NCBI RefSeq assembly: GCF_000237325.1
Contig: NC_017542.1
Location: 4,845,001 to 4,909,000, forward strand
Reading direction: 5' to 3'
DNA from: Paenibacillus polymyxa M1
GTDB taxonomy: Bacteria; Bacillota; Bacilli; Paenibacillales; Paenibacillaceae
DNA: 64,000 nucleotides
Position 1 is the first letter of the stretch. Every line of letters starts with the position of its first letter. The notes beneath the pieces are model-generated. The model saw nothing but the letters and a program-made list of their open reading frames with translations, had not been told where the DNA came from and did no database searches. Position numbers and translations under genes: made by a program. Shown piece after piece: positions 34,947-42,819 of the stretch.

Positions 34947-36137
34947 TTATTGGATCACGCTGCCTCCAAACAGGAAACGATCCTGCCAAGGCTTGCTGAA
35001 ATCCGTAACTTTTACACCACCGGCCGCTACAGAAAACGTATGGAGAAGCTTGTTGTCTCCCAAGTATACGGCTACATGCGTAATCGTTTGGGAGGAATTA
35101 TCCAAGGACGTGTATGCCCCTGAAGATGCATTATAATTTGTAAAAAAGAGCAGATCGCCACGCTTCAGTGTAGTCATATCCGTATTCGGCTGGCTGTTCT
35201 GCTTGATCCACTCACCCTGTGAACGAGAATCTGCCGGAAGCTGGATACCTACAGCCTGACGGAAAATTTGGCGAGTAAATGCCGAGCAATCAAAAGTAGC
35301 CGTACTGTTGCGATCAGAACCATATTCATAAGGTGTTCCAAGGTAAGTCATACCTGTGTCAATAACCTGTTCAATTGCAGCCGCTGCATCACCAGAAGAC
35401 AAGCTAACCGTCGATACAGGAGACGCTACCGCAGGTAGAGCAGTAGTATCTGAAGCTGGTGCAGCCGCAGAAGCTACTGCCTGCTGCACAACAACGCCCT
35501 CACCAATACGAATATATTGTGGAGATGAGCTGACATAGCCTACTGTACCGTCAGCAGTGGTGACCTTGAACCAATATGCGTTGCTTGAATCGGTAATCGT
35601 AACGACATCCCCTGTGTTCATATAGCCCAGAACCTCGGAAGAAGTGGATGCCTCCGCCCGCAAACGAACGGACGTTTGAATCGTAGCTTTCGTTTGACCG
35701 GCAGAACTATTCACTGAAGCCGAAGCCTCTTTAGTTGAAACATTTTTAACTGAAGCTGAAACAGTTTTAGCTGACTCTGAGGCTTCCGTTTTACGGCTGA
35801 CAGGCGGCGTGGCAGCAGCAGCGACGCTGGTAGCGCCAACTTTTATGTACTTGTCAGAGCTGCTTGTGTAGCCGGTTACTCCATCAGAAGTCTTGACCTT
35901 ATACCAATAGTTGTTTGTTTTCTCCAATACCGTTACGGCCTCTCCCTGCTTCATAAAGCTGACTACATCGCCCGTAGTGGAAGGGCCAGATCTAAGCTTT
36001 ACAGCCGCCTGGATAACCGCCTTCTGGCCTGCGGATGCTGTAGTCGATGCCGCTGCGTCAACCTGACCCGGCGCCACATGAATTGCTGCCAACAGCGCGG
36101 CTGACGTCATGAGCATTCCCATCACGCGTCTTCTCAA
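34947..36137 (-). CDS. Secreted SH3-SH3-NlpC/P60 peptidoglycan hydrolase
   Basis: 396 residues from a TTG with GGAGG 7 bases upstream. Signal peptide (about 1-29, cut near VDAAA), two bacterial SH3 domains (about 40-100 and 150-212), a Ser/Ala/Val linker, and a C-terminal NlpC/P60 domain (about 260-396). The catalytic Cys is in TATFDCSAFTRQIF and the His in ITHVAVYLGDNKLLH. Such enzymes cut gamma-D-Glu-diamino acid bonds in cell-wall peptides. No riboswitch of the ydaO kind was found upstream. Confidence 0.92.
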   Translation of the reverse strand: MRRRVMGMLMTSAALLAAIHVAPGQVDAAASTTASAGQKAVIQAAVKLRSGPSTTGDVVSFMKQGEAVTVLEKTNNYWYKVKTSDGVTGYTSSSDKYIKVGATSVAAAATPPVSRKTEASESAKTVSASVKNVSTKEASASVNSSAGQTKATIQTSVRLRAEASTSSEVLGYMNTGDVVTITDSSNAYWFKVTTADGTVGYVSSSPQYIRIGEGVVVQQAVASAAAPASDTTALPAVASPVSTVSLSSGDAAAAIEQVIDTGMTYLGTPYEYGSDRNSTATFDCSAFTRQIFRQAVGIQLPADSRSQGEWIKQNSQPNTDMTTLKRGDLLFFTNYNASSGAYTSLDNSSQTITHVAVYLGDNKLLHTFSVAAGGVKVTDFSKPWQDRFLFGGSVIQ

Positions 36138-36325
36138 TGTTGCACCTCCTGGCTGTTTTTACGAATTTGAAGAGCATAATTCCGACGAATATAGCCGGAC
36201 ATGCCTTCATTATAGTAAAAGCAGCAGGAAGAGAGATATAATCCAAACGTCACAAAAGATAGCGTGTACACCATTTTAGGTATAGGTCTAAAGTCACTTT
36301 TTATACTAATTATTTAATAATTAAT

Positions 36326-37195
36326 CTATAATTTAGGTTCTACATGGACATGAACGTGCATCGTATTATGAACCTCTTGTAGACGTTCCTCAATCCGGTC
36401 GCTGATCCGATGTCCTTCGATCAAACTGAGCTGCGGATTGACCTCAATGACCACATCCACCAGCGCATGGTTACCGTGTACCCGTGCCTTAACGTCACGA
36501 ATTCCCTCCACTCCAGGTATAAGAGCAATCGTACTCCGTAAGTCGGACAGTTCTTGCTCATCAAATCCATCAGTCAAGCTATGTGTGGAATCCCTAAAAA
36601 TCTCCCACGCTGTTTTACAAATGATGAACCCTACCACAATCGCCGCAACAGTATCCAACCACGGCAGCCCAAACTGTGCCCCGATAATGCCCACTGCTGC
36701 TCCAACACTGACAAGTGCATCCGATAGATTATCCTTGGCCGCCGCCAGCAACGCCTTGTTGTTGATTTGCCGAGCCAGCCTGTTATTGTACAGGTACACT
36801 CCCAACATAATCACTGCACAAATCACAGCCACACCCGCAGAGGTAATATCCGGTGTTTGCTTTCCTCCCTTAAAAATGCTTCCGATTCCGTCAATCAGCA
36901 CCTGCAAACCAACGACAGCCATAATAAAGGACGCCAGCAACGCCGCGATCGTTTCGGCCCGAAAATGTCCATAGGTATGGTCGGAATCTGGTGGTTTCTG
37001 GGAGATTCTTAGACCGATTAATACAGCAATCGACACCACAATATCGGTGACATTGTTGAATCCATCGGCCAGCAACGCGCTAGAAGCAAATATATATCCG
37101 CTAATCAGCTTAAAGGCGGACAGCAAGAGATAAGCAGCAATACTCACCCACGCCCCTCGCTCACCTTTTCGTATTTCATCATAGACATTTACCAC
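36326..37195 (-). CDS. Cation diffusion facilitator family metal exporter
   Basis: 289 residues from a GTG 11 bases past GAAGGAG; the frame is open 29 codons upstream. Six membrane segments; the metal sites are ALLADGFNNVTDIV (Asp/Asn) in segment 2 and SVGAAVGIIGAQFG in segment 5, with TYGHFRAETIAAL between. The His-rich cytosolic C-terminus ends NTMHVHVHVEPKL. CDF proteins export Zn, Co, Ni, Fe or Mn with proton exchange. Asn in the first site is reminiscent of the manganese-type group. A structured leader of about 300 bases precedes it. Confidence 0.88.
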   Translation of the reverse strand: MVNVYDEIRKGERGAWVSIAAYLLLSAFKLISGYIFASSALLADGFNNVTDIVVSIAVLIGLRISQKPPDSDHTYGHFRAETIAALLASFIMAVVGLQVLIDGIGSIFKGGKQTPDITSAGVAVICAVIMLGVYLYNNRLARQINNKALLAAAKDNLSDALVSVGAAVGIIGAQFGLPWLDTVAAIVVGFIICKTAWEIFRDSTHSLTDGFDEQELSDLRSTIALIPGVEGIRDVKARVHGNHALVDVVIEVNPQLSLIEGHRISDRIEERLQEVHNTMHVHVHVEPKL

Positions 37196-37671
37196 AACCG
37201 AGGACACTCCTTCAAATAGATAGTTTGCAGCATAGAGACCTGCCCAGAAATAAAAATAGCAGCATAGCTGCCGTCGTACCATTCTTTAAAATAAGCAGCA
37301 CAGCTGTCCTTACACTACTCCTCAAACAAGCAGCAAAGCTGCTACTAAAAATAACAATTTTCCTTTGGATAACTGTTATTTTCAGGATAACAGACGTACT
37401 TTGTGTGGGTCTAGAGAAACAGTCTTTCCGCTCTACATCGCTGTAGGAACAACGAAAAAGTATTGCCAGGCACCATCCCTGTAGGTTACACAAAACAATT
37501 TTTCCTTCATGCAAAAAACAGACATTTTCCCTCCTGCCTTACTCCAGCGATGTGTTATCATTGTTGCCCTTGTCCCTTCTTTTAAAAACGTATAAAATGA
37601 GGACACAGCCGCGTTTTTCTTCAATCCAGCATGATTGACTTGAATCTGGCGGCAACAGGAGGAATTTATTC
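37196..37671 (-). promoter_or_regulatory. Untranslated leader region of the CDF gene
   Basis: About 475 bases with no convincing gene. On the minus strand it shows several short hairpins: two overlapping GTTAT...ATAAC pairs with repeated GTTATCC at 37355-37395, then three evenly spaced GCAGC hairpins. No known metal riboswitch (NiCo, Mn, M-box) could be fitted by eye. The right end, 37600-37671, holds the ribosome site of the divergent small gene. Confidence 0.45.
37259..37342 (-). repeat. Three phased GCAGC mini-hairpins
   Basis: GCAGC-nnn-GCTGC type palindromes at 37259-37271, 37295-37307 (with one wobble pair) and 37330-37342. On the minus strand each is followed by a T-rich stretch. The centres lie 36 and 35 bases apart. 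Confidence 0.6.
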
Positions 37672-37857
37672 ATGAGCGATGCTAACGAACCACGTAAAAT
37701 TAATCTCGCAGATGCCATTCGGGAAAAGCTGGCACAAAAAAAACAGCAGTCCGGCGCTTCACAGCAGGGCGGCTTTCAAGGCGGTTCCACCAAAACACTG
37801 AAAAGCCAAAATACGAAGAAGCCGAACAACCAACGCCGTCGTACAGGCGGATCATAA
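37672..37857 (+). CDS. Small basic hypothetical protein, 61 residues
   Basis: ATG with AGGAGG 8 bases upstream. A helical start (KINLADAIREKLAQKKQQ) is followed by a Gly/Gln/Ser-rich, then Lys/Asn/Arg-rich tail (NNQRRRTGGS). The look is of a disordered nucleic-acid-binding peptide. Not recognised; the ribosome site and coding look support it. A terminator follows at 37951. Confidence 0.7.
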   Translation: MSDANEPRKINLADAIREKLAQKKQQSGASQQGGFQGGSTKTLKSQNTKKPNNQRRRTGGS

Positions 37858-37950
37858 GCCACCCCATAGGCTATATAGGGTACCGAAGAGCAGGCAAGAT
37901 CTATCTTACCTCATTCTCGGAACCGATTAAGCTAAGGGCATGGCACAAAA

Positions 37951-38006
37951 CGAAAAAAGAGGAGTCTCCCGGCCATATCAATGGCCTGATGGAGCTCCTC
38001 TTTCGT
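37951..38006. terminator. Bidirectional terminator
   Basis: CGAAAAAAGAGGAG pairs with CTCCTCTTTCG, and an inner GGCCAT-ATCA-ATGGCC extends the stem. It lies between the 61-residue gene and the convergent ABC-F gene. Confidence 0.85.
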
Positions 38007-38038
38007 TTATCTATTTGCTGAAATTAGCAGTTCGGATG

Positions 38039-39667
38039 TTAGCCGATTTCTACCGGGTACATGCGTTCACGTAATTTAGCGATTTCTTCATTTTCCAAGT
38101 ATTCATCATAGCTCATCGTACGGTCGATTACGCCGTTTGGTGTAATTTCCACGATGCGATTCGCAATGGTTTGAATGAACTGATGGTCATGAGAAGTGAA
38201 CAAAATAGTCCCGTCAAAGTCGATCAGACCATTGTTCAGCGCTGTGATGGACTCCAGATCCAAGTGGTTGGTCGGTTCTTCCAGAAGCAGTACGTTAGCA
38301 CCGTTCAACATCATTTTCGCCAGCATACAGCGAACCTTTTCTCCCCCGGACAGTACACTTGCTTTCTTAAGCGCTTCTTCGCCTGAGAAAAGCATACGTC
38401 CCAAGAAGCCGCGCAGGAACGTTTCATCCTGATCCTTGGAATATTGACGCAACCAGTCCACAAGGTTCAGATCCACACCTTCAAAATAAGTGGAGTTATC
38501 TTTCGGGAAATACGCTTGGCTCGTTGTAATCCCCCAGGAAAATTCACCTTTATCCGCTTCCAGTTCATTCATCAAGATCTGGAAGAGCGTCGTTTTAGGC
38601 AGACCATTCGGACCTACAAACGCAATTTTATCGCCTTTGTTCACAACCAGACTGAACTCGTTAAGCACTTGCTCGCCTTCCACGGTTTTGCTGACACTAT
38701 CTACAGTCAGCAATTGTTTGCCCGCTTCACGCTCAGGCTTGAAGTTAATGAACGGATATTTACGGTTCGATGGACGGATGTCGTCCAGCGTAATTTTATC
38801 CAGTTGCTTTTTACGCGAAGTCGCCTGCTTGGACTTGGAAGCATTCGCAGAAAAGCGCTGAATAAAGGCTTGCAGTTCTTTGATTTTTTCTTCCTTCTTC
38901 TTGTTCGCATCGCGAGCCAGTGTAAGCGCAAGCTGGCTGGATTCGTACCAGAAGTCATAATTGCCGACATACATCTGGATTTTACCAAAATCAATATCCG
39001 CAATATGCGTACATACCTTGTTCAGGAAGTGACGGTCATGGGATACAACGATGACGGTGCCTTCATAGTCCATCAGGAAGTTCTCGAGCCACTGAATGGA
39101 TTCGAGGTCCAAATGGTTGGTAGGCTCATCAAGCAGCAAATTGTTCGGACGACCAAACAACGCTTGTGCCAACAGAACGCGTACTTTGTCGTTGCCGCTC
39201 ATCTCAGCCATTTTTTTGTCATGCAGATCACGCGGAATACCGAGACCGATCAGCAATGCAGCCGCATCCGGCTCGGCATCCCAACCGTTCAGCTCTGCAA
39301 ATTCGCCTTCCAATTCACCAGCACGCAAACCGTCTGCTTCGGAAAACTCCGCTTTAGCGTACAGTGCATCCTTTTCCTTCATGATTTCATACAGACGCGT
39401 ATGACCCATAATAACGGTTTCCAGAACCGGAAATTCATCGTATTCATAATGGTTCTGCTTGAGGACAGCCATCCGTTCGCCCGGTGTCATGTGAACCTCA
39501 CCTGAATTGGCTTCGATTTCACCGGAAAGAATTTTCAAAAAGGTGGACTTACCCGCGCCATTCGCCCCAATCAGGCCGTAGCAGTTCCCAGGAGTAAATT
39601 TGATATTTACGTCTTCAAAAAGTGGGCGTTTACCATAACGAAGCGTTACGCCGCTTGTACTGATCAT
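38039..39667 (-). CDS. ABC-F family ATPase (YkpA/YbiT type)
   Basis: 542 residues, two ABC domains, no membrane part. ABC-F proteins act on ribosomes. The first domain is normal: Walker A GANGAGKST, signature MSGNDKVR and Walker B LLLDEPTNHLD. The linker (about 245-310) is Lys-rich. The second domain has signature LSGGEKVR but its Walker A reads GPNGLPKTT, without the usual Gly before Lys, and its Walker B reads LLLEEPTNHLD, with Glu in place of Asp. The DNA supports both. I recall that the YkpA-like subgroup has a loose second P-loop, so this may be a family trait. No resistance role can be assigned. Confidence 0.9.
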   Translation of the reverse strand: MISTSGVTLRYGKRPLFEDVNIKFTPGNCYGLIGANGAGKSTFLKILSGEIEANSGEVHMTPGERMAVLKQNHYEYDEFPVLETVIMGHTRLYEIMKEKDALYAKAEFSEADGLRAGELEGEFAELNGWDAEPDAAALLIGLGIPRDLHDKKMAEMSGNDKVRVLLAQALFGRPNNLLLDEPTNHLDLESIQWLENFLMDYEGTVIVVSHDRHFLNKVCTHIADIDFGKIQMYVGNYDFWYESSQLALTLARDANKKKEEKIKELQAFIQRFSANASKSKQATSRKKQLDKITLDDIRPSNRKYPFINFKPEREAGKQLLTVDSVSKTVEGEQVLNEFSLVVNKGDKIAFVGPNGLPKTTLFQILMNELEADKGEFSWGITTSQAYFPKDNSTYFEGVDLNLVDWLRQYSKDQDETFLRGFLGRMLFSGEEALKKASVLSGGEKVRCMLAKMMLNGANVLLLEEPTNHLDLESITALNNGLIDFDGTILFTSHDHQFIQTIANRIVEITPNGVIDRTMSYDEYLENEEIAKLRERMYPVEIG

Positions 39668-39881
39668 ATAAGCATACCATCCTTATCATTAGTAAAGTGC
39701 TAAACACAAAATTACCGACGGCAATAGTATAACACACAAAAGATCGGATTCGAACCGTAGTCTAAGCAGAACTGTCTCTGAATCTCATCCAATATCTTAT
39801 AAATAAAATAAAAAAATGCTTCTGTCTTCACGATTGTCACCTGACAAACACCTCGACCAGAACCATTTTTATGTTTTAAAT
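39668..39881. other. Intergenic region between ABC-F and haem ABC genes
   Basis: 214 bases, AT-rich, no gene seen. It should hold the ABC-F promoter on the minus strand and the end of the haem operon transcript. No clear terminator was found. Confidence 0.4.
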
Positions 39882-40715
39882 TCAATGAGATAACTCAAGG
39901 ACAGATACCTTACACTCTCTCTGTACTTGTAAATGTTCGGAAGCTCCGACGCCTATCGGAATAAGATACATCCCCGCCTCCTCATCCTGTCTTATGACTA
40001 CCTTCACACCATAGACTGCCTGAATCAGTTCGGATGTAACGATCTCCTTAGGCGGACCATTCGCTATTATGCGTCCTTCCTTCATAGCGATCATCACGTC
40101 GCTATACCGAATAGCCTGATTAATATCATGCAGGACCATCACGATGGTCAGTCCGTGCTCCTGATTGAGCTGCCGAATAAGCTCCAAAATCTCAAGCTGG
40201 TAATACATATCCAGATAGGTGGTCGGCTCATCCAAAAATAAAATCGGCGTTCGCTGTGCCAAGGCCATCGCAATCCACACACGCTGCCGTTCTCCTCCTG
40301 AGAGCTGATCCAGTGTATGTGTTCTGCGTTCCTCCAGATTGGTGCAGGCTATAGCCCATTCGACTGCTTCCTCGTCCTCGTCCCGGCTGGTTGTGAACAT
40401 GCTCTTATGAGGCAGTCTTCCGAAGCTGACAAGTTTTTCTACTGTCAGGTCGGAGGGCGCTTCGTTCTGCTGATGAACTACCGCTAATTGACGGGCCAGC
40501 TCCTTGGGCTTGTAGTGGGCTATCTCCTTGCCGTCCAGAATCACCTGGCCCATGCGAGGAACAGCATTGTTGGACATCACGCTGAGTAGTGTCGATTTGC
40601 CACATCCATTGGGGCCAATAATCGTAGTAATTCGTCCCCGCTCAATAACAGCATTGATCGCATGTAAACGGTCTGTTTTCCGATCATAGGAGAAGGTTAT
40701 ATCTTTAATGTCCAT
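39882..40715 (-). CDS. Haem/siderophore ABC transporter ATPase
   Basis: 277 residues of the FecE/FhuC class. Walker A GPNGCGKST, Q-loop QQNEAPSD, signature LSGGERQRVWIA, Walker B ILFLDEPTTYLD and switch His in VLHDINQA. It energises the FecCD-type permease, whose stop it overlaps by 11 bases. Last gene of the minus-strand haem operon. S. aureus isd has no dedicated ATPase gene of this type in some strains (isdD is membrane-like), so no isd symbol is given. Confidence 0.93.
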   Translation of the reverse strand: MDIKDITFSYDRKTDRLHAINAVIERGRITTIIGPNGCGKSTLLSVMSNNAVPRMGQVILDGKEIAHYKPKELARQLAVVHQQNEAPSDLTVEKLVSFGRLPHKSMFTTSRDEDEEAVEWAIACTNLEERRTHTLDQLSGGERQRVWIAMALAQRTPILFLDEPTTYLDMYYQLEILELIRQLNQEHGLTIVMVLHDINQAIRYSDVMIAMKEGRIIANGPPKEIVTSELIQAVYGVKVVIRQDEEAGMYLIPIGVGASEHLQVQRECKVSVLELSH

Positions 40716-41688
40716 AGGTACGATCCGCCTTTCTGATCAGGAATATTAGGAACGGTCCGCCTATGACTGCCATAATAATAGAGGCTGGAATTTCATTGGG
40801 AGCAAGCACCGTTCGCCCCAGTGTATCCGCAAGCAACAACAGCAAACCGCCGCATAAGGCAGAGAACGGAATCAGCCACTTATGATCCGAACCAACCAGG
40901 TAGCGGGCACAATGCGGAACGAGCAGGCCGATAAAAGCAATCACCCCTGCGATAGCTGTAGCAGTTGCTGCAAGCAGCACTGCAATCACAGAAATCAAAA
41001 GTCGTGCGCGCGTCACGTTAAGACCCAAATTTTTAGCCGTTTTATCTTGAAGTGACAAGAAATTACACCAGGAGAAGACGAGCATGGCTAAAATTAGCCC
41101 AATCCCACCATAGGTCACAATTACCTCAACATCTACCCATTTTTTCATAGACAAGGTTGAGGTGGTGACCTGATTAATGCTGGTGACCGCATAACTGCCC
41201 CGATAGTTAAACGACTGACCTAGGCCGGAAAAGATGGCGTTTACTGCCACCCCAATCAGAATAAGGCGAATGGGATGCAAGCCGGATTTCCATGAAAATC
41301 CGTAGACCATTAGACAGGCCAACGCACCGCCAATAAATGAAAAGAACGGCATCCAGAAATAAAGCGCGGGAAAGATGGTCACCGCGATCAGCGAGACCAA
41401 GGCCGCTCCCGAAGAAATGCCGATCACGCCAGAATCCGCTAGGGGGTTTTTCATGACAGCTTGCAGCAAAACGCCCGCCACCGCAAGTGCTGCTCCCGCC
41501 ATCACAGCTACGATAATTCTCGGTAGTCTGAGGTCCTTGACCACATTCACCTGATCATCTGTACCTGTCCACAATCCGGTCACCAACTGGCTCAAATTCA
41601 CCTTGAGGCTGCCTGTCATCGCTGAATACAACATGACAGCGACGAGTAAGACAATTACAACAATAAGGCTCCATAATTTTTTGGACAT
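40705..41688 (-). CDS. isdF: IsdF-like FecCD permease
   Basis: 327 residues, about nine to ten membrane segments. FecCD/BtuC motifs: LRLPRIIVAVMAGAALAVAG, KNPLADSGVIGISSGAAL, GVIAFIGLLVPHCARYL and GRTVLAPNEIPASIIMAVIGGPFL. It should pass haem or an iron chelate across the membrane. Starts 14 bases past the isdE stop with AAAGGAAG. The isdF name rests on linkage to isdE and NEAT genes. Confidence 0.88.
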   Translation of the reverse strand: MSKKLWSLIVVIVLLVAVMLYSAMTGSLKVNLSQLVTGLWTGTDDQVNVVKDLRLPRIIVAVMAGAALAVAGVLLQAVMKNPLADSGVIGISSGAALVSLIAVTIFPALYFWMPFFSFIGGALACLMVYGFSWKSGLHPIRLILIGVAVNAIFSGLGQSFNYRGSYAVTSINQVTTSTLSMKKWVDVEVIVTYGGIGLILAMLVFSWCNFLSLQDKTAKNLGLNVTRARLLISVIAVLLAATATAIAGVIAFIGLLVPHCARYLVGSDHKWLIPFSALCGGLLLLLADTLGRTVLAPNEIPASIIMAVIGGPFLIFLIRKADRTYGH

Positions 41689-41702
41689 GTCATCAGCTTC
41701 CT

Positions 41703-42662
41703 TTAATTCGAAGGATACAGCATTTTCATCAGCTCATCCAGCGCAGAGCTTGCCGCTAAATTCCCTGTGGTGCCAAACAACGGTTCAGGCAGGTCATAAA
41801 CATGCCCTTTTTTCACAGCGTTAAAATGCTTCCAGATATCGTTAGTTTTGAACTCTTCATCGAACATTTTTACGACCTCATCCGGCATCCCGTGTGCAGC
41901 ACGCAAAATGATATCGGGGTTGGATTGCTGCAAGGCTTCGGTATTATGGGCTATAAACTCCACTTTCTCGCCTTGAACTACATTTGTTCCGCCTGCAATT
42001 TTAACCAGATCTCCAATATAGGAATGTTCGGTAGCCACCAGATAGCTTCCCGGAACACCCAGTAGAATTAGTACTTTAGGAGACTTCTTGCCTTTGATTT
42101 TTTGCTGAATCTCAGCAACTTTGGCATCCAAGGCCCCATTAATCTCTTTCGCCTTTTCAGCTTTATCAAATCGGTCTCCCAGCTTTTGAATTTCCTTTTG
42201 CATATTCGCAAGGCTTTCAAAATTCAAAAATTCAGCATTGATGTTCAGGTCCTTAAACTTGGGCTCCAAATCATATTTGAGTGTGGTCACCGATAGTACA
42301 TCTGTAGGTTTTAAGGACATTACTTTTTCCATATCAGGACTCATTGGATTTCCCACATCAGGGACATCCTTGTAACGATCAGGTAATACTTTGGTGCTTG
42401 TCGGCTTGCCGGCCAAACCCAAGCCCAGCGCATCCGTAATTTCAGAAATGGCTACTGTAGTCGCCACAATACGTGGAGTTGCTGTTTTATCATTAGACGA
42501 CTTTCCGGTTGCATCTGATGCTGCCGTTGAAGTCGAACCATCGCTAGGGTTCTGTCCAGCCTGTGTTCCCCCGGAGCATCCGGCCAGCAATAAGATCATA
42601 ATGCCGATTAACATATAGAAAACAAACGATTTCTTTTGAGTCAAAGCTGCATACTGTTTCAT
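41703..42662 (-). CDS. isdE: Haem-binding lipoprotein IsdE
   Basis: 319 residues. Lipoprotein signal with lipobox LLLAGC (Cys29), then a Ser/Thr/Asp-rich linker and a cluster A-III binding-protein fold. Long stretches match S. aureus IsdE: RIVATTVA, KVLPDRYKDV, LGVPGSYLVATEHSYIG, DLVKIAGG and HGMPDEVVKMF. The IsdE haem ligands Met and His are conserved as Met107 (VGNPMSPDME) and His257 (RAAHGMPDEV). It hands haem from NEAT proteins to the permease. Start has GAGGTGAT 9 bases upstream. Confidence 0.95.
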   Translation of the reverse strand: MKQYAALTQKKSFVFYMLIGIMILLLAGCSGGTQAGQNPSDGSTSTAASDATGKSSNDKTATPRIVATTVAISEITDALGLGLAGKPTSTKVLPDRYKDVPDVGNPMSPDMEKVMSLKPTDVLSVTTLKYDLEPKFKDLNINAEFLNFESLANMQKEIQKLGDRFDKAEKAKEINGALDAKVAEIQQKIKGKKSPKVLILLGVPGSYLVATEHSYIGDLVKIAGGTNVVQGEKVEFIAHNTEALQQSNPDIILRAAHGMPDEVVKMFDEEFKTNDIWKHFNAVKKGHVYDLPEPLFGTTGNLAASSALDELMKMLYPSN

Positions 42663-42736
42663 GAAAATCCAATCACCTCAATTCAAAATATAGAGCAACA
42701 GCGTGGGTCCCAATTTTTCGGGTATGTAAATGCTGA

Positions 42737-42766
42737 CAAGTCTTGATGCCGAGGCACCAAGACTTG
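42737..42766 (-). other. Intergenic hairpin between the giant NEAT gene and isdE
   Basis: CAAGTCTTG (42737-42745) pairs with CAAGACTTG (42758-42766), and an inner TGCC/GGCA extends it. There is no T run, so partial termination, RNA processing or 3'-end protection are all possible. Confidence 0.55.
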
Positions 42767-42819
42767 CTCGCATACAAGCTTTGCTGTTATTCAGGCTTTA
42801 TTGATGGCATAACCTGAGG

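Noticed and set aside
37196..37600. NiCo, yybP-ykoY or M-box riboswitch before the CDF gene
   Set aside because: None of the conserved core sequences could be found in order on the minus strand.
37433..37624. 63-residue open frame on the minus strand upstream of the CDF gene
   Set aside because: No ribosome site, odd composition, and it overlaps structured leader sequence.
38444..39505. 353-residue open frame antisense to the ABC-F gene
   Set aside because: A shadow of the well-supported ABC-F coding frame; no ribosome site and no family likeness.
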